From contig CAYJKY010000008.1 in the NCBI GenBank assembly GCA_964370825.1, positions 21,746 to 85,745 on the forward strand: a DNA stretch of 64,000 nt, read 5' to 3'. Numbering within the stretch: the first letter of the stretch is position 1; the number at the start of each line of letters is the position of its first letter. Positions 44,526-52,391 of this stretch are shown piece after piece. The notes under the pieces were generated by a model. It searched no databases and was not told the DNA's origin. It saw only the letters and a program-made list of their open reading frames with translations. The stretch is from CAYJBH01 sp964370825 (GTDB lineage Bacteria > Bacillota > Clostridia > Oscillospirales > Ruminococcaceae). Position numbers and translations under genes: made by a program.

Positions 44526-45353
44526 TTAAAACTCAAAGACAAATCCGTCGTATGCAACGGCGATGTCATGTTTCGCAACTCGTTCCTCTATCTCGTCGTG
44601 TAAAAGTTCTCCGTTATGAGAGAAATGGGTGATTACAAACCTTGTGTTTTCGTTAACACATCCACATTCGATAAGTCGCTGCTTTACAATCAGAACATCC
44701 TCAATTCCCATGTGGTTTGTTCCATCCTTATGCTTTAGCGTTGTGCAGTCCAAACTCACAAGACTTATCGGTTTTCCCTTCAAATAGTCGAAAACGTCGT
44801 CGGTGAATATCCCTGTATCGTTGCCGTAAAGCAGGGAACTTTCGCCTTTTTCGATATGGAAGATATAGCAATCCTCCTGCCTGTCGTGCAGTGCAGGCAA
44901 TGCCGTGACGGTATACCCATCGATTTCTATCGGCTCAAAGGGTTTAATGTAGTTGTATTTAACACCATTTGTGTTGCTGTAGAATGGATCCAACGTTGCG
45001 GCGGCATCGTTGTAAAACTGTAAGCTTTTTTTGTTTCCGTAAAGATTTAAATCGGCGGTAGCGCCGTGACAAAACCCCTCACATCGCAACATGAACTCAA
45101 GCGGGTAAAAATGATCCTGATGAGAATGGGTAATCAAAATGTTATTTATATCAAGTAGATTAATGTTATACTGTAATGAATGATAATAGGTGTCCGGCGG
45201 ATAATCCACCAACATCACATCGTCAATCAATACCTGTGAGCGTGTTCTAATGTTTTTTCCGCCTAGAGTGCGAGCCTTCTCACACGCAGCACATTTACAA
45301 TAAACAGCCGGCCAACCTTCCGCCGCCGCCGTTCCAAGATATTTAATTTTCAT
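44526..45353 (-). CDS. PhnP-like metallo-beta-lactamase-fold hydrolase
   Basis: A 275-residue MBL-fold enzyme. The N-terminus (KYLGTAAAEGWPAVYCKCAACEKAR) carries the Cys cluster that binds a structural zinc in PhnP-type phosphodiesterases. THSHQDHF is the metal-binding HxHxDH, followed by a C-terminal THFSHN motif. PhnP opens cyclic ribose phosphates in phosphonate breakdown, and other relatives act on different phosphodiesters. No other phn gene is in the window, so the substrate is open. It lies between the ABC transporter and the OPA-type permease. Confidence 0.85.
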   Translation of the reverse strand: MKIKYLGTAAAEGWPAVYCKCAACEKARTLGGKNIRTRSQVLIDDVMLVDYPPDTYYHSLQYNINLLDINNILITHSHQDHFYPLEFMLRCEGFCHGATADLNLYGNKKSLQFYNDAAATLDPFYSNTNGVKYNYIKPFEPIEIDGYTVTALPALHDRQEDCYIFHIEKGESSLLYGNDTGIFTDDVFDYLKGKPISLVSLDCTTLKHKDGTNHMGIEDVLIVKQRLIECGCVNENTRFVITHFSHNGELLHDEIEERVAKHDIAVAYDGFVFEF

Positions 45354-45370
45354 GTTTCCCTCGATTTTAG

Positions 45371-45418
45371 CTTAAAATTAATCCGGTTTATTACAAAAAA
45401 GAAATAAACCGGATTAAT
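45371..45418 (-). terminator. Terminator or attenuator after the solute-binding protein gene
   Basis: A 16-bp perfect stem (45377-45392 with 45103+300 offset positions 45403-45418) around a 10-nt A-rich loop; on the minus strand the stem is followed by TTTT. It lies between the binding-protein gene and the PhnP-like gene, so it may partly separate their expression. Confidence 0.8.
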
Positions 45419-45453
45419 AAGTCTGTTAACCTATAAAGTATATGAGCTATGCG

Positions 45454-47133
45454 TTAAAAGTCGCCATCGATAATTCTCTGCTGATGTGCTACCCACTGCT
45501 CTGCACCGAGATCATTTATCTGCTGTACAAAAGCATTCCATGTATCGTCGGTTATGCCGTTGATTATCGAGGTTCCCATAAAGTTGTTTACCTCGTTGAT
45601 AATCTCGGTTTCAACGTAGCTGAACTCCTCTGCCATCTCTGCCGGAATCGGTATGTTCGGAACAAGCTCTGCCGGGAAGTAGTCCTCATACATCGGGCCT
45701 ACAGTATATCTGATGGTGTCGGGTGACATCTCGTCCATGTTCGGCTTTGCAATTTCATCAAGGAACATGAGTGCACAGTTGGCGCGCCAAGCAAAGGTAT
45801 AGTGGAACTCAGAAGTGTTGTTGATGTTTTCCGGCATAACTTCCGGAACGGTAACTACCGGCATACCCTCTTCGTCATAATCCCAATAGCCGCCCTTAGG
45901 ACCGTCACGGCTTATACGTTTCCACTCAGAATCGGAATGGATATGATCCCACCAGCGTAGAAGACCTTCCGGCTCCTCAGCACTTGCAGTAACGGTAAAT
46001 CCGTTGCGGTTTGCAACGATGGTATTAAGCTCGCCTGCTTTAACCTCCTGACCCTCATAGCCCTCGGCTGTGAGTACCGGAACGGCGTTCCATCTGCCTT
46101 CATACTCGTCGATAGGTGTCCATGCACTTCTCAGTCCGAACCAGTCGTGCTGTGAGTACTGTGTGATGTATTCGTCGTTAGACATGGTAAATCCGTCTGC
46201 ATTAATCAGGCCGGCTTCATACCACCTGTTCATCTCGGTAAGGAAATCTCTAAATCTCTCCTCGGTAATGCTCAGGACATACTGTCCATCCACAACTCTA
46301 CCATACCATTGACCATCGCCTATTGTTCTTCCTGCCATTCCCCATGAACCGGCAAGTGCCTGGATTTTACTTGCCCAGTTTGCCTGTGCAAAAAGGTAGG
46401 GAACCTCGTCGTTCGGGTCGCCGTTTCCGTTCATGTCGTTCTCTTTAAACCCAACAAGAATGTTGTAGAGATCGTCAATAGTCTCCGGCATCTCCATTCC
46501 GAGATCGTTAACCCAATCTTCACGTATGTAAAGAATGTCGCTAGCCCAGTTAGCATACTCTGTCCAAACACCTGTCGGTATAGAGTAGATATTTCCGTCG
46601 GTTTTTCTTAAAAAGTCAACTCCGCCGGGAACATTTTCCTCTATCTGAGAATAGATGTTAGGTGTCCAGCTCTGCATAATCTCCTCGGTCAACACGAGAA
46701 AATCCTCTGGGTTTTCCGCAACCTGCTGTTCGGAAAGGTTGCTTAAAATTGCATCCGGCATGTTGTCGCCGGTAGCCAACATAAGGTTTAGCTGTTCTTC
46801 ATATTGAACGGCGGAAACCTCTCGCCACTCGATGGAAACATTTGTTCCCTCGGTGGATATCTGCATAATCTCCTTGTCGTTCTGGCTTGCCGATTTATCC
46901 ACGTTGTCCTTTAGATACATGATTTCGTAGGTGATCGGATCTTTTGCGATAGGTAGTCCGGAGACATAGGTGTTGCCCATTAGTTCGACACCGGTTTCGT
47001 CAACTTCGGGTTCTGCAGTTTCGGTATCTGCTGTGCTCGCCGTGCTCCCCTCCTCGGAAGACTGGCATGCTGCTAACATGGTAACCAACATGGTTAGCGC
47101 CAGCAAAAACGCAAGTACTCTAACTTTTTTCAT
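45454..47133 (-). CDS. Extracellular solute-binding lipoprotein of an Lpl-type sugar ABC transporter
   Basis: The start ATG 47133 gives a clean lipoprotein signal (MKKVRVLAFLLALTMLVTMLAAC, lipobox LAAC with lipidated Cys23); an upstream in-frame ATG at 47163 is less well placed. The mature protein (about 537 residues) begins with a Ser/Thr/Glu-rich linker and has the large bilobal fold of LplA-type family 1 binding proteins, typical for oligosaccharides. It is the third gene of a permease-permease-binding-protein operon. No ATPase gene is present, as is usual when MsmX-type ATPases are shared. The ligand is unknown. Confidence 0.93.
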   Translation of the reverse strand: MKKVRVLAFLLALTMLVTMLAACQSSEEGSTASTADTETAEPEVDETGVELMGNTYVSGLPIAKDPITYEIMYLKDNVDKSASQNDKEIMQISTEGTNVSIEWREVSAVQYEEQLNLMLATGDNMPDAILSNLSEQQVAENPEDFLVLTEEIMQSWTPNIYSQIEENVPGGVDFLRKTDGNIYSIPTGVWTEYANWASDILYIREDWVNDLGMEMPETIDDLYNILVGFKENDMNGNGDPNDEVPYLFAQANWASKIQALAGSWGMAGRTIGDGQWYGRVVDGQYVLSITEERFRDFLTEMNRWYEAGLINADGFTMSNDEYITQYSQHDWFGLRSAWTPIDEYEGRWNAVPVLTAEGYEGQEVKAGELNTIVANRNGFTVTASAEEPEGLLRWWDHIHSDSEWKRISRDGPKGGYWDYDEEGMPVVTVPEVMPENINNTSEFHYTFAWRANCALMFLDEIAKPNMDEMSPDTIRYTVGPMYEDYFPAELVPNIPIPAEMAEEFSYVETEIINEVNNFMGTSIINGITDDTWNAFVQQINDLGAEQWVAHQQRIIDGDF

Positions 47134-47184
47134 TCCTTTTTTCCCTTTCATAATTGTTATCACTAATATCGTCGTGTTCGACGT

Positions 47185-48102
47185 TTAGCCTTTTAAAGAG
47201 CCTATCATAATGCCCTTAGCAAAATACTTTTGTATAAATGGATATACAAGCAGTATCGGAAGTGTTGCCACAACTATAATAGCGTATTTTAAAACCTCGG
47301 CCATCTTTTGCATGGCCTCCAGTGCCTCAGGATCGATGGAGGTGTCCATGGTTGAGACCGACACCGACATAAGCTTGTCTCGTAGCACCAGCTGTAGCGG
47401 CATAAGATCAGAATCGGTAATGAAGATTAAGGCGTTAAAGTATTCATTCCATTTAGAAACCGCAATATATAATGCGATAACCGCGATTATGGGTTTTGAC
47501 AGCGGAACAACGATATCCCAGAAAAATTTTACATTGCCGCAACCGTCTATAGATGCCGCCTCGTGTAGCTCGTTCGGAATGGAGGAGGCAAAGAAGGAGC
47601 GGGCGATAATAATATTGTAAACCGAGGTCGTTCCGAGGATAACCATAAGCAATCTTGTGTTTCCGAGGTTGAGCCCCTGAACCAGAATGTAAAAGGGGAC
47701 AAGACCACCTGCAAAATACATGGTGAAAACGTAGATGCCCATGATAATTCCGTTAAACGGTAAGTCCTTTCGTGAAAGAGCATAACCGGCAAGGATGGCT
47801 CCGAACACACCGAGAGTAGTACCGAGAACGGTGTACATTATCGTGTTACCATATGCTATCCAGATATCGGAATCCTCAAAAACACGTTGGTATCCGAGGG
47901 TGTTAAATCCATCCGGAAATAACAGTATACTACCCTGGTTAACAGCACCCGGATCACTTAAGGAAGCCACCAAAACGAAATAGCAAGGATAAGCGACCAC
48001 CAAAAATATCACTGCAAGAAGTGTATAGTTAATCAGGTAAAAAACTCTGTCGATTACAGGGTCTTTGATCTTGTTGGTTGTTTTTTGATTCACTTTACTC
48101 AC
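47185..48102 (-). CDS. Carbohydrate ABC transporter permease (LplC-type)
   Basis: A 305-residue permease with six predicted helices and the coupling-loop motif LHEAASIDGCGNVKFFWDIVVPLSKP, the EAA motif of binding-protein-dependent permeases. It pairs with the LplB-type permease encoded 10 bases upstream and feeds the binding protein encoded 51 bases downstream. It ends YFAKGIMIGSLKG, as LplC proteins do. Confidence 0.95.
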   Translation of the reverse strand: MSKVNQKTTNKIKDPVIDRVFYLINYTLLAVIFLVVAYPCYFVLVASLSDPGAVNQGSILLFPDGFNTLGYQRVFEDSDIWIAYGNTIMYTVLGTTLGVFGAILAGYALSRKDLPFNGIIMGIYVFTMYFAGGLVPFYILVQGLNLGNTRLLMVILGTTSVYNIIIARSFFASSIPNELHEAASIDGCGNVKFFWDIVVPLSKPIIAVIALYIAVSKWNEYFNALIFITDSDLMPLQLVLRDKLMSVSVSTMDTSIDPEALEAMQKMAEVLKYAIIVVATLPILLVYPFIQKYFAKGIMIGSLKG

Positions 48103-48112
48103 AAACTCCTCC

Positions 48113-49057
48113 TTACCACAAACTTGAGCCGGAAATTACTTTTGCACACTTATTAGCGATAATCAGTATGGTAAAGTTGATAACATTGTTAAAAAGCCCT
48201 ATCGCCGTTGAGTATTCAAACTGCTGTTGCTGTAATCCCAGCTTATACGTGTAGGTGGATATTACCTCTGCCGTGTCTCCGAGAAGTGAATTTTGCATCA
48301 ACAAAACCTTCTCGAAACCGATATTCATTATTGAGCCACAACTTAATATCAACAGAATAACCATCTGCGGAACAATTACCGGAAGATCTACCGTCCATAC
48401 ACGTTGTAGCCTGTTGGCGCCGTCTATAACTGCGGCCTCGTGAAGTTCTGGGCTAACGCCGGATAGTGCCGCAAGGTAGATAATCGAACCCCAACCTGCC
48501 GACTGCCAAACTCCCGACCAAACGTATATGTCCTGAAACAGTGTTGGTTCGCCCATAAAGTGGAGGCGTTCACCCAAAAACGGTTCCAGCATGGTGGTAA
48601 TAAAGCCGGAGCGCGGGTTTAGAAATATACTTAACATTCCGACCAACACAACTATCGAGATGAAGTGAGGTATGTAGGTAACCGTCTGAACCGTTCGTTT
48701 AAACTTGGAGTTTTTTACACAGTTGAGCGAAAGTGCCAGAATTATCGGAATGGGAAAGCTCACAAGCAGTTGATAAAAGCTTAGCGAAACGGTATTCCAC
48801 AAAATCTTTATGAATCTGGGTGATTCGATAAATCGTTCAAACCACTCAAATCCTACCCACTCGCTGCCCCAGATGCCGAGCGAGGAGTTGAAATCCTTAA
48901 ATGCAAGCTGTATACCGTACATCGGCCCGTACATAAACAGCGCAATATATATAAATGATGGAATTAAAAAAAGATACAAAACCCAGTTGCGACTTAGTAA
49001 CTTTTTATTTTCGCTCCACTTCTTTTTTCTGTCTACGGATGTCATTTTAGCTTTCAT
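48113..49057 (-). CDS. Carbohydrate ABC transporter permease (LplB-type)
   Basis: The ATG at 49057 is chosen because GGAG lies seven bases upstream and the protein then starts with the basic cytoplasmic tail usual for LplB. The 314 residues contain six predicted helices (first IPSFIYIALFMYGPMYG) and the coupling motif LHEAAVIDGANRLQRVWTVDLPVI. It is the first gene of the reverse-strand ABC operon, with a promoter at 49170-49197 facing away from the DeoR gene. Confidence 0.95.
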   Translation of the reverse strand: MKAKMTSVDRKKKWSENKKLLSRNWVLYLFLIPSFIYIALFMYGPMYGIQLAFKDFNSSLGIWGSEWVGFEWFERFIESPRFIKILWNTVSLSFYQLLVSFPIPIILALSLNCVKNSKFKRTVQTVTYIPHFISIVVLVGMLSIFLNPRSGFITTMLEPFLGERLHFMGEPTLFQDIYVWSGVWQSAGWGSIIYLAALSGVSPELHEAAVIDGANRLQRVWTVDLPVIVPQMVILLILSCGSIMNIGFEKVLLMQNSLLGDTAEVISTYTYKLGLQQQQFEYSTAIGLFNNVINFTILIIANKCAKVISGSSLW

Positions 49058-49169
49058 CACGGCACTCCATAACCCTAAGCAATCAGTAATTATTACATTA
49101 TACAACTACAAAATTTTATTTCATCCATACAATTGCACATATAAACACATAATTGCAACTAACATTGTC

Positions 49170-49197
49170 ATTGTAGCACGTTTTGCACATATGTCAA
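49170..49197 (-). promoter_or_regulatory. Sigma-A promoter of the sugar ABC operon
   Basis: Minus strand TTGACA (49197-49192), 16-bp spacer, TACAAT (49175-49170), 113 bases before the first permease start. Confidence 0.75.
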
Positions 49198-49318
49198 TAC
49201 ATTTAACGTTTTTTTTTATACACAATTCTGTTATTTTGTTTTTATGCACAAATTACGTACCTTAAAAATTCAAAAATTTAACATATTTTCATACGACGCA
49301 TATTTTTTTGATACCTGC

Positions 49319-49347
49319 TTGACATACGATATTAAATGATGTATTAT
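49319..49347 (+). promoter_or_regulatory. Sigma-A promoter of the DeoR-type regulator
   Basis: TTGACA (49319-49324), 17-bp spacer, TATTAT (49342-49347). The 49058-49401 gap holds two divergent promoters and no gene. Confidence 0.8.
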
Positions 49348-49401
49348 TAACATCGTTGGATATTGTTGCGTTTTTGTGGATTTATAGTGAGGGGTGTAGC
49401 G

Positions 49402-50160
49402 GTGTTTCCAAACGAACGATATGATGTTATCTTAAAATTGATAAGCGAAAAAAATTCGGTTACAGTTTCAGAACTGGTAAAAAGGCTTGATGTTTCCGTT
49501 GAAACTGTTCGACGTGATTTATTTAGCCTTGAAAACGGTGGGAAGCTTAAACGTGTTCATGGTGGTGCGGTTGCAATGGCAAGCACAACGGAATACCCAC
49601 TCTATCTAAACAGGCTTGCACATAATAAAGAAAAAAAGGATAGCCTTTCAGAAAAGGCAATGTCGCTTATAACCGAGAATGATTTAATAGCGGTGGACTC
49701 CGGCAGTACATCGATTAGTTTTGCATATGCCTTGCTAAAAAGTTTTAAAAAATTAACCGTGGTAACCTATTCCAAGGATGTAATCAATATTTTGTCGGAA
49801 AACGATGATTTTAGTATCATCTCTACCGGCGGACGATATCTTCCGGCCGAAAAAGCATTTTACGGTGCTGTTGCTAATCTTTCGCTAGAAAATCTACATT
49901 TTGACAAGGCGTTTATCTTCCCTTCTGCTGTTTCGTTGGAGCATGGGGTTCAGGATTTTTCCTACGAGATTATTGATATGCAAAAACAGCTGATGAAGAA
50001 ATCGAACAAGGTATATATACTTGCCGACAGTACAAAGTTTGAAAAAACAGCAAATATATCTCTTACGAGGGACCTATCATTATACACCTTTGTTTCGGAC
50101 GATGAACTTTCGGACCCGATAAAGGATATATATACGAAAAACAAGATAAAGGTATTGTAG
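49402..50160 (+). CDS. DeoR family transcriptional regulator
   Basis: A 252-residue repressor of sugar metabolism genes. The N-terminal winged helix (ERYDVILKLISEKNSVTVSELVKRLDVSVETVRRDL) is followed by KRVHGGAVA and the DeoRC sugar-phosphate sensor domain (about 70-245, SGSTSISFAYAL). The start is GTG at 49402, seven bases after GAGGGG; an ATG-free upstream extension has no signal. It is divergent from the ABC operon and one base before the phosphodiesterase gene, so it likely controls both. The effector is probably a phosphorylated sugar. Confidence 0.93.
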   Translation: MFPNERYDVILKLISEKNSVTVSELVKRLDVSVETVRRDLFSLENGGKLKRVHGGAVAMASTTEYPLYLNRLAHNKEKKDSLSEKAMSLITENDLIAVDSGSTSISFAYALLKSFKKLTVVTYSKDVINILSENDDFSIISTGGRYLPAEKAFYGAVANLSLENLHFDKAFIFPSAVSLEHGVQDFSYEIIDMQKQLMKKSNKVYILADSTKFEKTANISLTRDLSLYTFVSDDELSDPIKDIYTKNKIKVL

Positions 50161-50161
50161 T

Positions 50162-50935
50162 ATGGCTGACAAGGTTATTCTTATTCTCTCGGACGGAATG
50201 ACGGGAGAAAGTGTTTTGAAATGCGGACACCCTTTTGCGGCAGAGTGTGTAAAAAAATATCCCTGCAATTTAAATGCACAAACGGTAATGCCCAGTGTTA
50301 CGCTGCCATGCCACATGTCATTGTTTCTAAGTGTCCCCCCACAGCGACACGGGGTGTTCACTAACACATATGTTCCGCAGGTGCGACCGGTAACTTCGCT
50401 TATTAACCGCCTTCATGACGACGGTAAAAGCTGTGCAATGTTTTACAACTGGGAGGAGCTGAGGGATATATCAAGACCCGGTGCTTTAAGTTACAGCCTT
50501 TTTCTCGGTGACAACTCGGAGCTGAAAAATGATGCGTTTTTAGCCGACTCTGCAATACAATATATAAAGGAAAACGAGCCTGATTTTGTATTTTTATATT
50601 TCGGGTGCACCGACAGTATAGGTCATCGATTAGGTTGGGAAAGCGATGAATACCAAAAGGGAATAGCACACTCCTTTGACAGCATAGAAAAAATTTACAA
50701 CTCCCTGCCGAAGGATTATGCAATTATTGTTACCGCCGACCATGGCGGACATGAGCGGACACATGGGCACGACATACCGCAGGACATGACAATTCCTATC
50801 ATGATTATATCGGATGATTTAACTAAGGTTGATGGATTGCCGCAGGATAGCACCATCATGGATATTGCACCCACCATAACAAAAATCATAGGAACAAAAC
50901 CGGATAAAGATTGGGAAGGACGTTCCTTGATATAA
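50162..50935 (+). CDS. Alkaline phosphatase superfamily phosphodiesterase/pyrophosphatase
   Basis: A 257-residue metal-dependent hydrolase of the nucleotide pyrophosphatase/phosphodiesterase group. The first metal Asp is D11 in ILSDGM. The nucleophile is probably Thr47 in SVTLPCHMS. FGCTDSIGH and TADHGGHERTHGHD supply the remaining metal-binding Asp and His residues. There is no signal peptide, so it is cytoplasmic. The start lies one base after the DeoR stop. Together with the PhnP-like enzyme it points to breakdown of an imported phosphodiester, but this is inference. Confidence 0.87.
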   Translation: MADKVILILSDGMTGESVLKCGHPFAAECVKKYPCNLNAQTVMPSVTLPCHMSLFLSVPPQRHGVFTNTYVPQVRPVTSLINRLHDDGKSCAMFYNWEELRDISRPGALSYSLFLGDNSELKNDAFLADSAIQYIKENEPDFVFLYFGCTDSIGHRLGWESDEYQKGIAHSFDSIEKIYNSLPKDYAIIVTADHGGHERTHGHDIPQDMTIPIMIISDDLTKVDGLPQDSTIMDIAPTITKIIGTKPDKDWEGRSLI

Positions 50936-50984
50936 AGATAAACCGTAGCTCCCGATGCCGTTTTTAATAAATTGCTATCGGGGG

Positions 50985-51013
50985 TTGACATTTTGGTTTA
51001 AAGGTGTTATTAT
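50985..51013 (+). promoter_or_regulatory. Sigma-A promoter of the infC operon
   Basis: TTGACA (50985-50990), 17-bp spacer, TATTAT (51008-51013). Transcription would start about 150 bases before infC. Confidence 0.85.
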
Positions 51014-51019
51014 ATTAAA

Positions 51020-51171
51020 GTAAAAACAAAGCAGATGTGCATACTGTGGTTTGCACACTCACCTTAGCCGCCGATATAGGTTGCGGGTCAATAGTTAAAA
51101 TCCTTTTGGGTTTTCTTTTGTGCAACTGTTTTTTTACGGTTGTTTTTTATTTTGTTAGGGGGTGTTTTTTT
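51020..51171 (+). promoter_or_regulatory. Structured leader of infC-rpmI-rplT with internal terminator
   Basis: The roughly 150-base leader holds a hairpin TGTGCA/TGCACA (51036-51057), a stem AAAATCC/GGGTTTT (51097-51114) and a terminator-like hairpin CAACTG/CGGTTG (51123-51142) followed by TTTTTTATTTT. In Firmicutes this operon is controlled by L20 binding a leader that folds into a terminator. The position and features fit that mechanism. I did not match the conserved L20-leader nucleotides base by base. Confidence 0.6.
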
Positions 51172-51714
51172 ATCGCAACAGGCAAAAAGGATGCAGAGCT
51201 GAACGATGCAATACGTGACAAGGAGATACGTGTTGTAGATGAGGATGGCAGTCAGCTTGGGATTATGAGTTCAGCTGCCGCTCTTGAACGCGCGACATCA
51301 AAAAATCTGGATCTGGTTAAGATTGCGCCGATGGCAAGTCCGCCGGTATGCAAGATTATGGATTACGGTAAGTACCGTTTTGAGCAGCAAAAACGGGAAA
51401 AGGAACAGCGTCGAAATCAGCATGTGACCGAGCTGAAGGAAATTCGTCTTTCGGCCAATATCGACATTGGAGATTTCAACACCAAGCTGTCACACGCACG
51501 CAAATTTTTGGATGCGGGCGACAAGGTTAAGTGTTCCATTCGATTCAGGGGTCGTGAGATGTCACACACCAATCTTGGTGTCGAGGTTATGAAGCGTTTT
51601 GCTGAAGAGCTTGTTGACATTGCACAGCCGGACAAAAGCCCGAAGCTTGAGGGGCGTAGTATGACCATGATACTACAGCGCACCTCGCCGGATAAAAAGC
51701 AAAAAAAGCAATAA
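51172..51714 (+). CDS. infC: Translation initiation factor IF-3
   Basis: IF-3 binds the 30S subunit, keeps it from joining 50S early and rejects wrong start codons. The 180-residue protein has the N-domain (DAIRDKEIRVVDEDGSQLGIM), a basic linker (FEQQKREKEQRRNQH) and the C-domain (KEIRLSANIDIGDFNTK; RGREMSH). No ATG, GTG or TTG stands between the ribosome-binding site AGGGGG (51157-51162) and the conserved N-terminus; the first sense codon at the right distance is ATC at 51172. Non-AUG starts such as AUU are the known basis of IF-3 autoregulation, so an ATC start is likely. Confidence 0.92.
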   Translation: MATGKKDAELNDAIRDKEIRVVDEDGSQLGIMSSAAALERATSKNLDLVKIAPMASPPVCKIMDYGKYRFEQQKREKEQRRNQHVTELKEIRLSANIDIGDFNTKLSHARKFLDAGDKVKCSIRFRGREMSHTNLGVEVMKRFAEELVDIAQPDKSPKLEGRSMTMILQRTSPDKKQKKQ

Positions 51715-51733
51715 AAATAGGAGGATAAATATT

Positions 51734-51931
51734 ATGCCTAAAATCAAAACCCATTCAGGCGCAAAAAAGCGTTTTTCGTTGACAAAAAACGGTAAGGTAA
51801 AGCGCGGTAAAGCATTTCGCAGTCATATTTTGACCAAGATGAGCACCAAGCGCAAACGTAACCTACGTAAGGGCGGTTATGCCGATGTTACAAATGCGGC
51901 GGCAGTCAAGAAGATGATACCCTACGCATAA
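51734..51931 (+). CDS. rpmI: 50S ribosomal protein L35
   Basis: The 65-residue, very basic protein carries the L35 signature KIKTHSGAKKRFSLTKNGKVKR and HILTKMSTKRKRNLRK. It lies 19 bases after infC and 34 bases before rplT in the conserved order. Normal length. Confidence 0.98.
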   Translation: MPKIKTHSGAKKRFSLTKNGKVKRGKAFRSHILTKMSTKRKRNLRKGGYADVTNAAAVKKMIPYA

Positions 51932-51965
51932 TACGTGAATTTACCTATAGAAGGAGAATATAAAG

Positions 51966-52313
51966 ATGGCAAGAATTAAAGGCGCAACGATGACACGCAA
52001 GCGCAGAAAAAAGGTGTTAAAGCTCGCTAAGGGCTATTTTGGAAGTAAAAGTCGTCATTTTAAGATGGCTAAACAGCAGGTAATGAAGAGCGGTAATTAT
52101 GCTTTTATAGGTCGTAAACAGCGTAAACGTGACTTCCGTCGTCTCTGGATTACCCGTATATCAGCCGGATGTCGTGCCGAGGGCATGAACTATTCGACAT
52201 TCATGAACGGCCTTAAAAAGGCAGGTATCGAGCTAAACCGCAAGATGCTTTCAGAGCTCGCAATAAGCGATCCGGCATCCTTCTCGGCACTTGTTAACCA
52301 GGTTAAGGGATAA
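51966..52313 (+). CDS. rplT: 50S ribosomal protein L20
   Basis: The 115-residue protein has the L20 signature KLAKGYFGSKSRHFKMAKQQV and RDFRRLWITRISAGCR. L20 is an assembly protein and, in Firmicutes, represses this operon by binding the leader. It is the last gene before a strong terminator. Confidence 0.98.
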   Translation: MARIKGATMTRKRRKKVLKLAKGYFGSKSRHFKMAKQQVMKSGNYAFIGRKQRKRDFRRLWITRISAGCRAEGMNYSTFMNGLKKAGIELNRKMLSELAISDPASFSALVNQVKG

Positions 52314-52322
52314 TGATTTTTG

Positions 52323-52361
52323 ACCACCTAAGGTAATGATTTTTCCTTAGGTGGTTTGTTG
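52323..52361 (+). terminator. Intrinsic terminator after rplT
   Basis: ACCACCTAAGG (52323-52333) pairs perfectly with CCTTAGGTGGT (52345-52355), followed by TTGTTG. Confidence 0.85.
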
Positions 52362-52391
52362 TATGTGTTGTTTGGTGGAGGGATTATTTTT

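Noticed and set aside
45442..45726. Plus-strand open frame opposite the end of the solute-binding protein gene
   Set aside because: It is antisense to a well-supported gene and shows no ribosome-binding site or similarity.
51037..51171. Longer IF-3 starting at ATG 51037
   Set aside because: It would translate the structured leader into a hydrophobic Cys-rich stretch not seen in IF-3 and has no ribosome-binding site.
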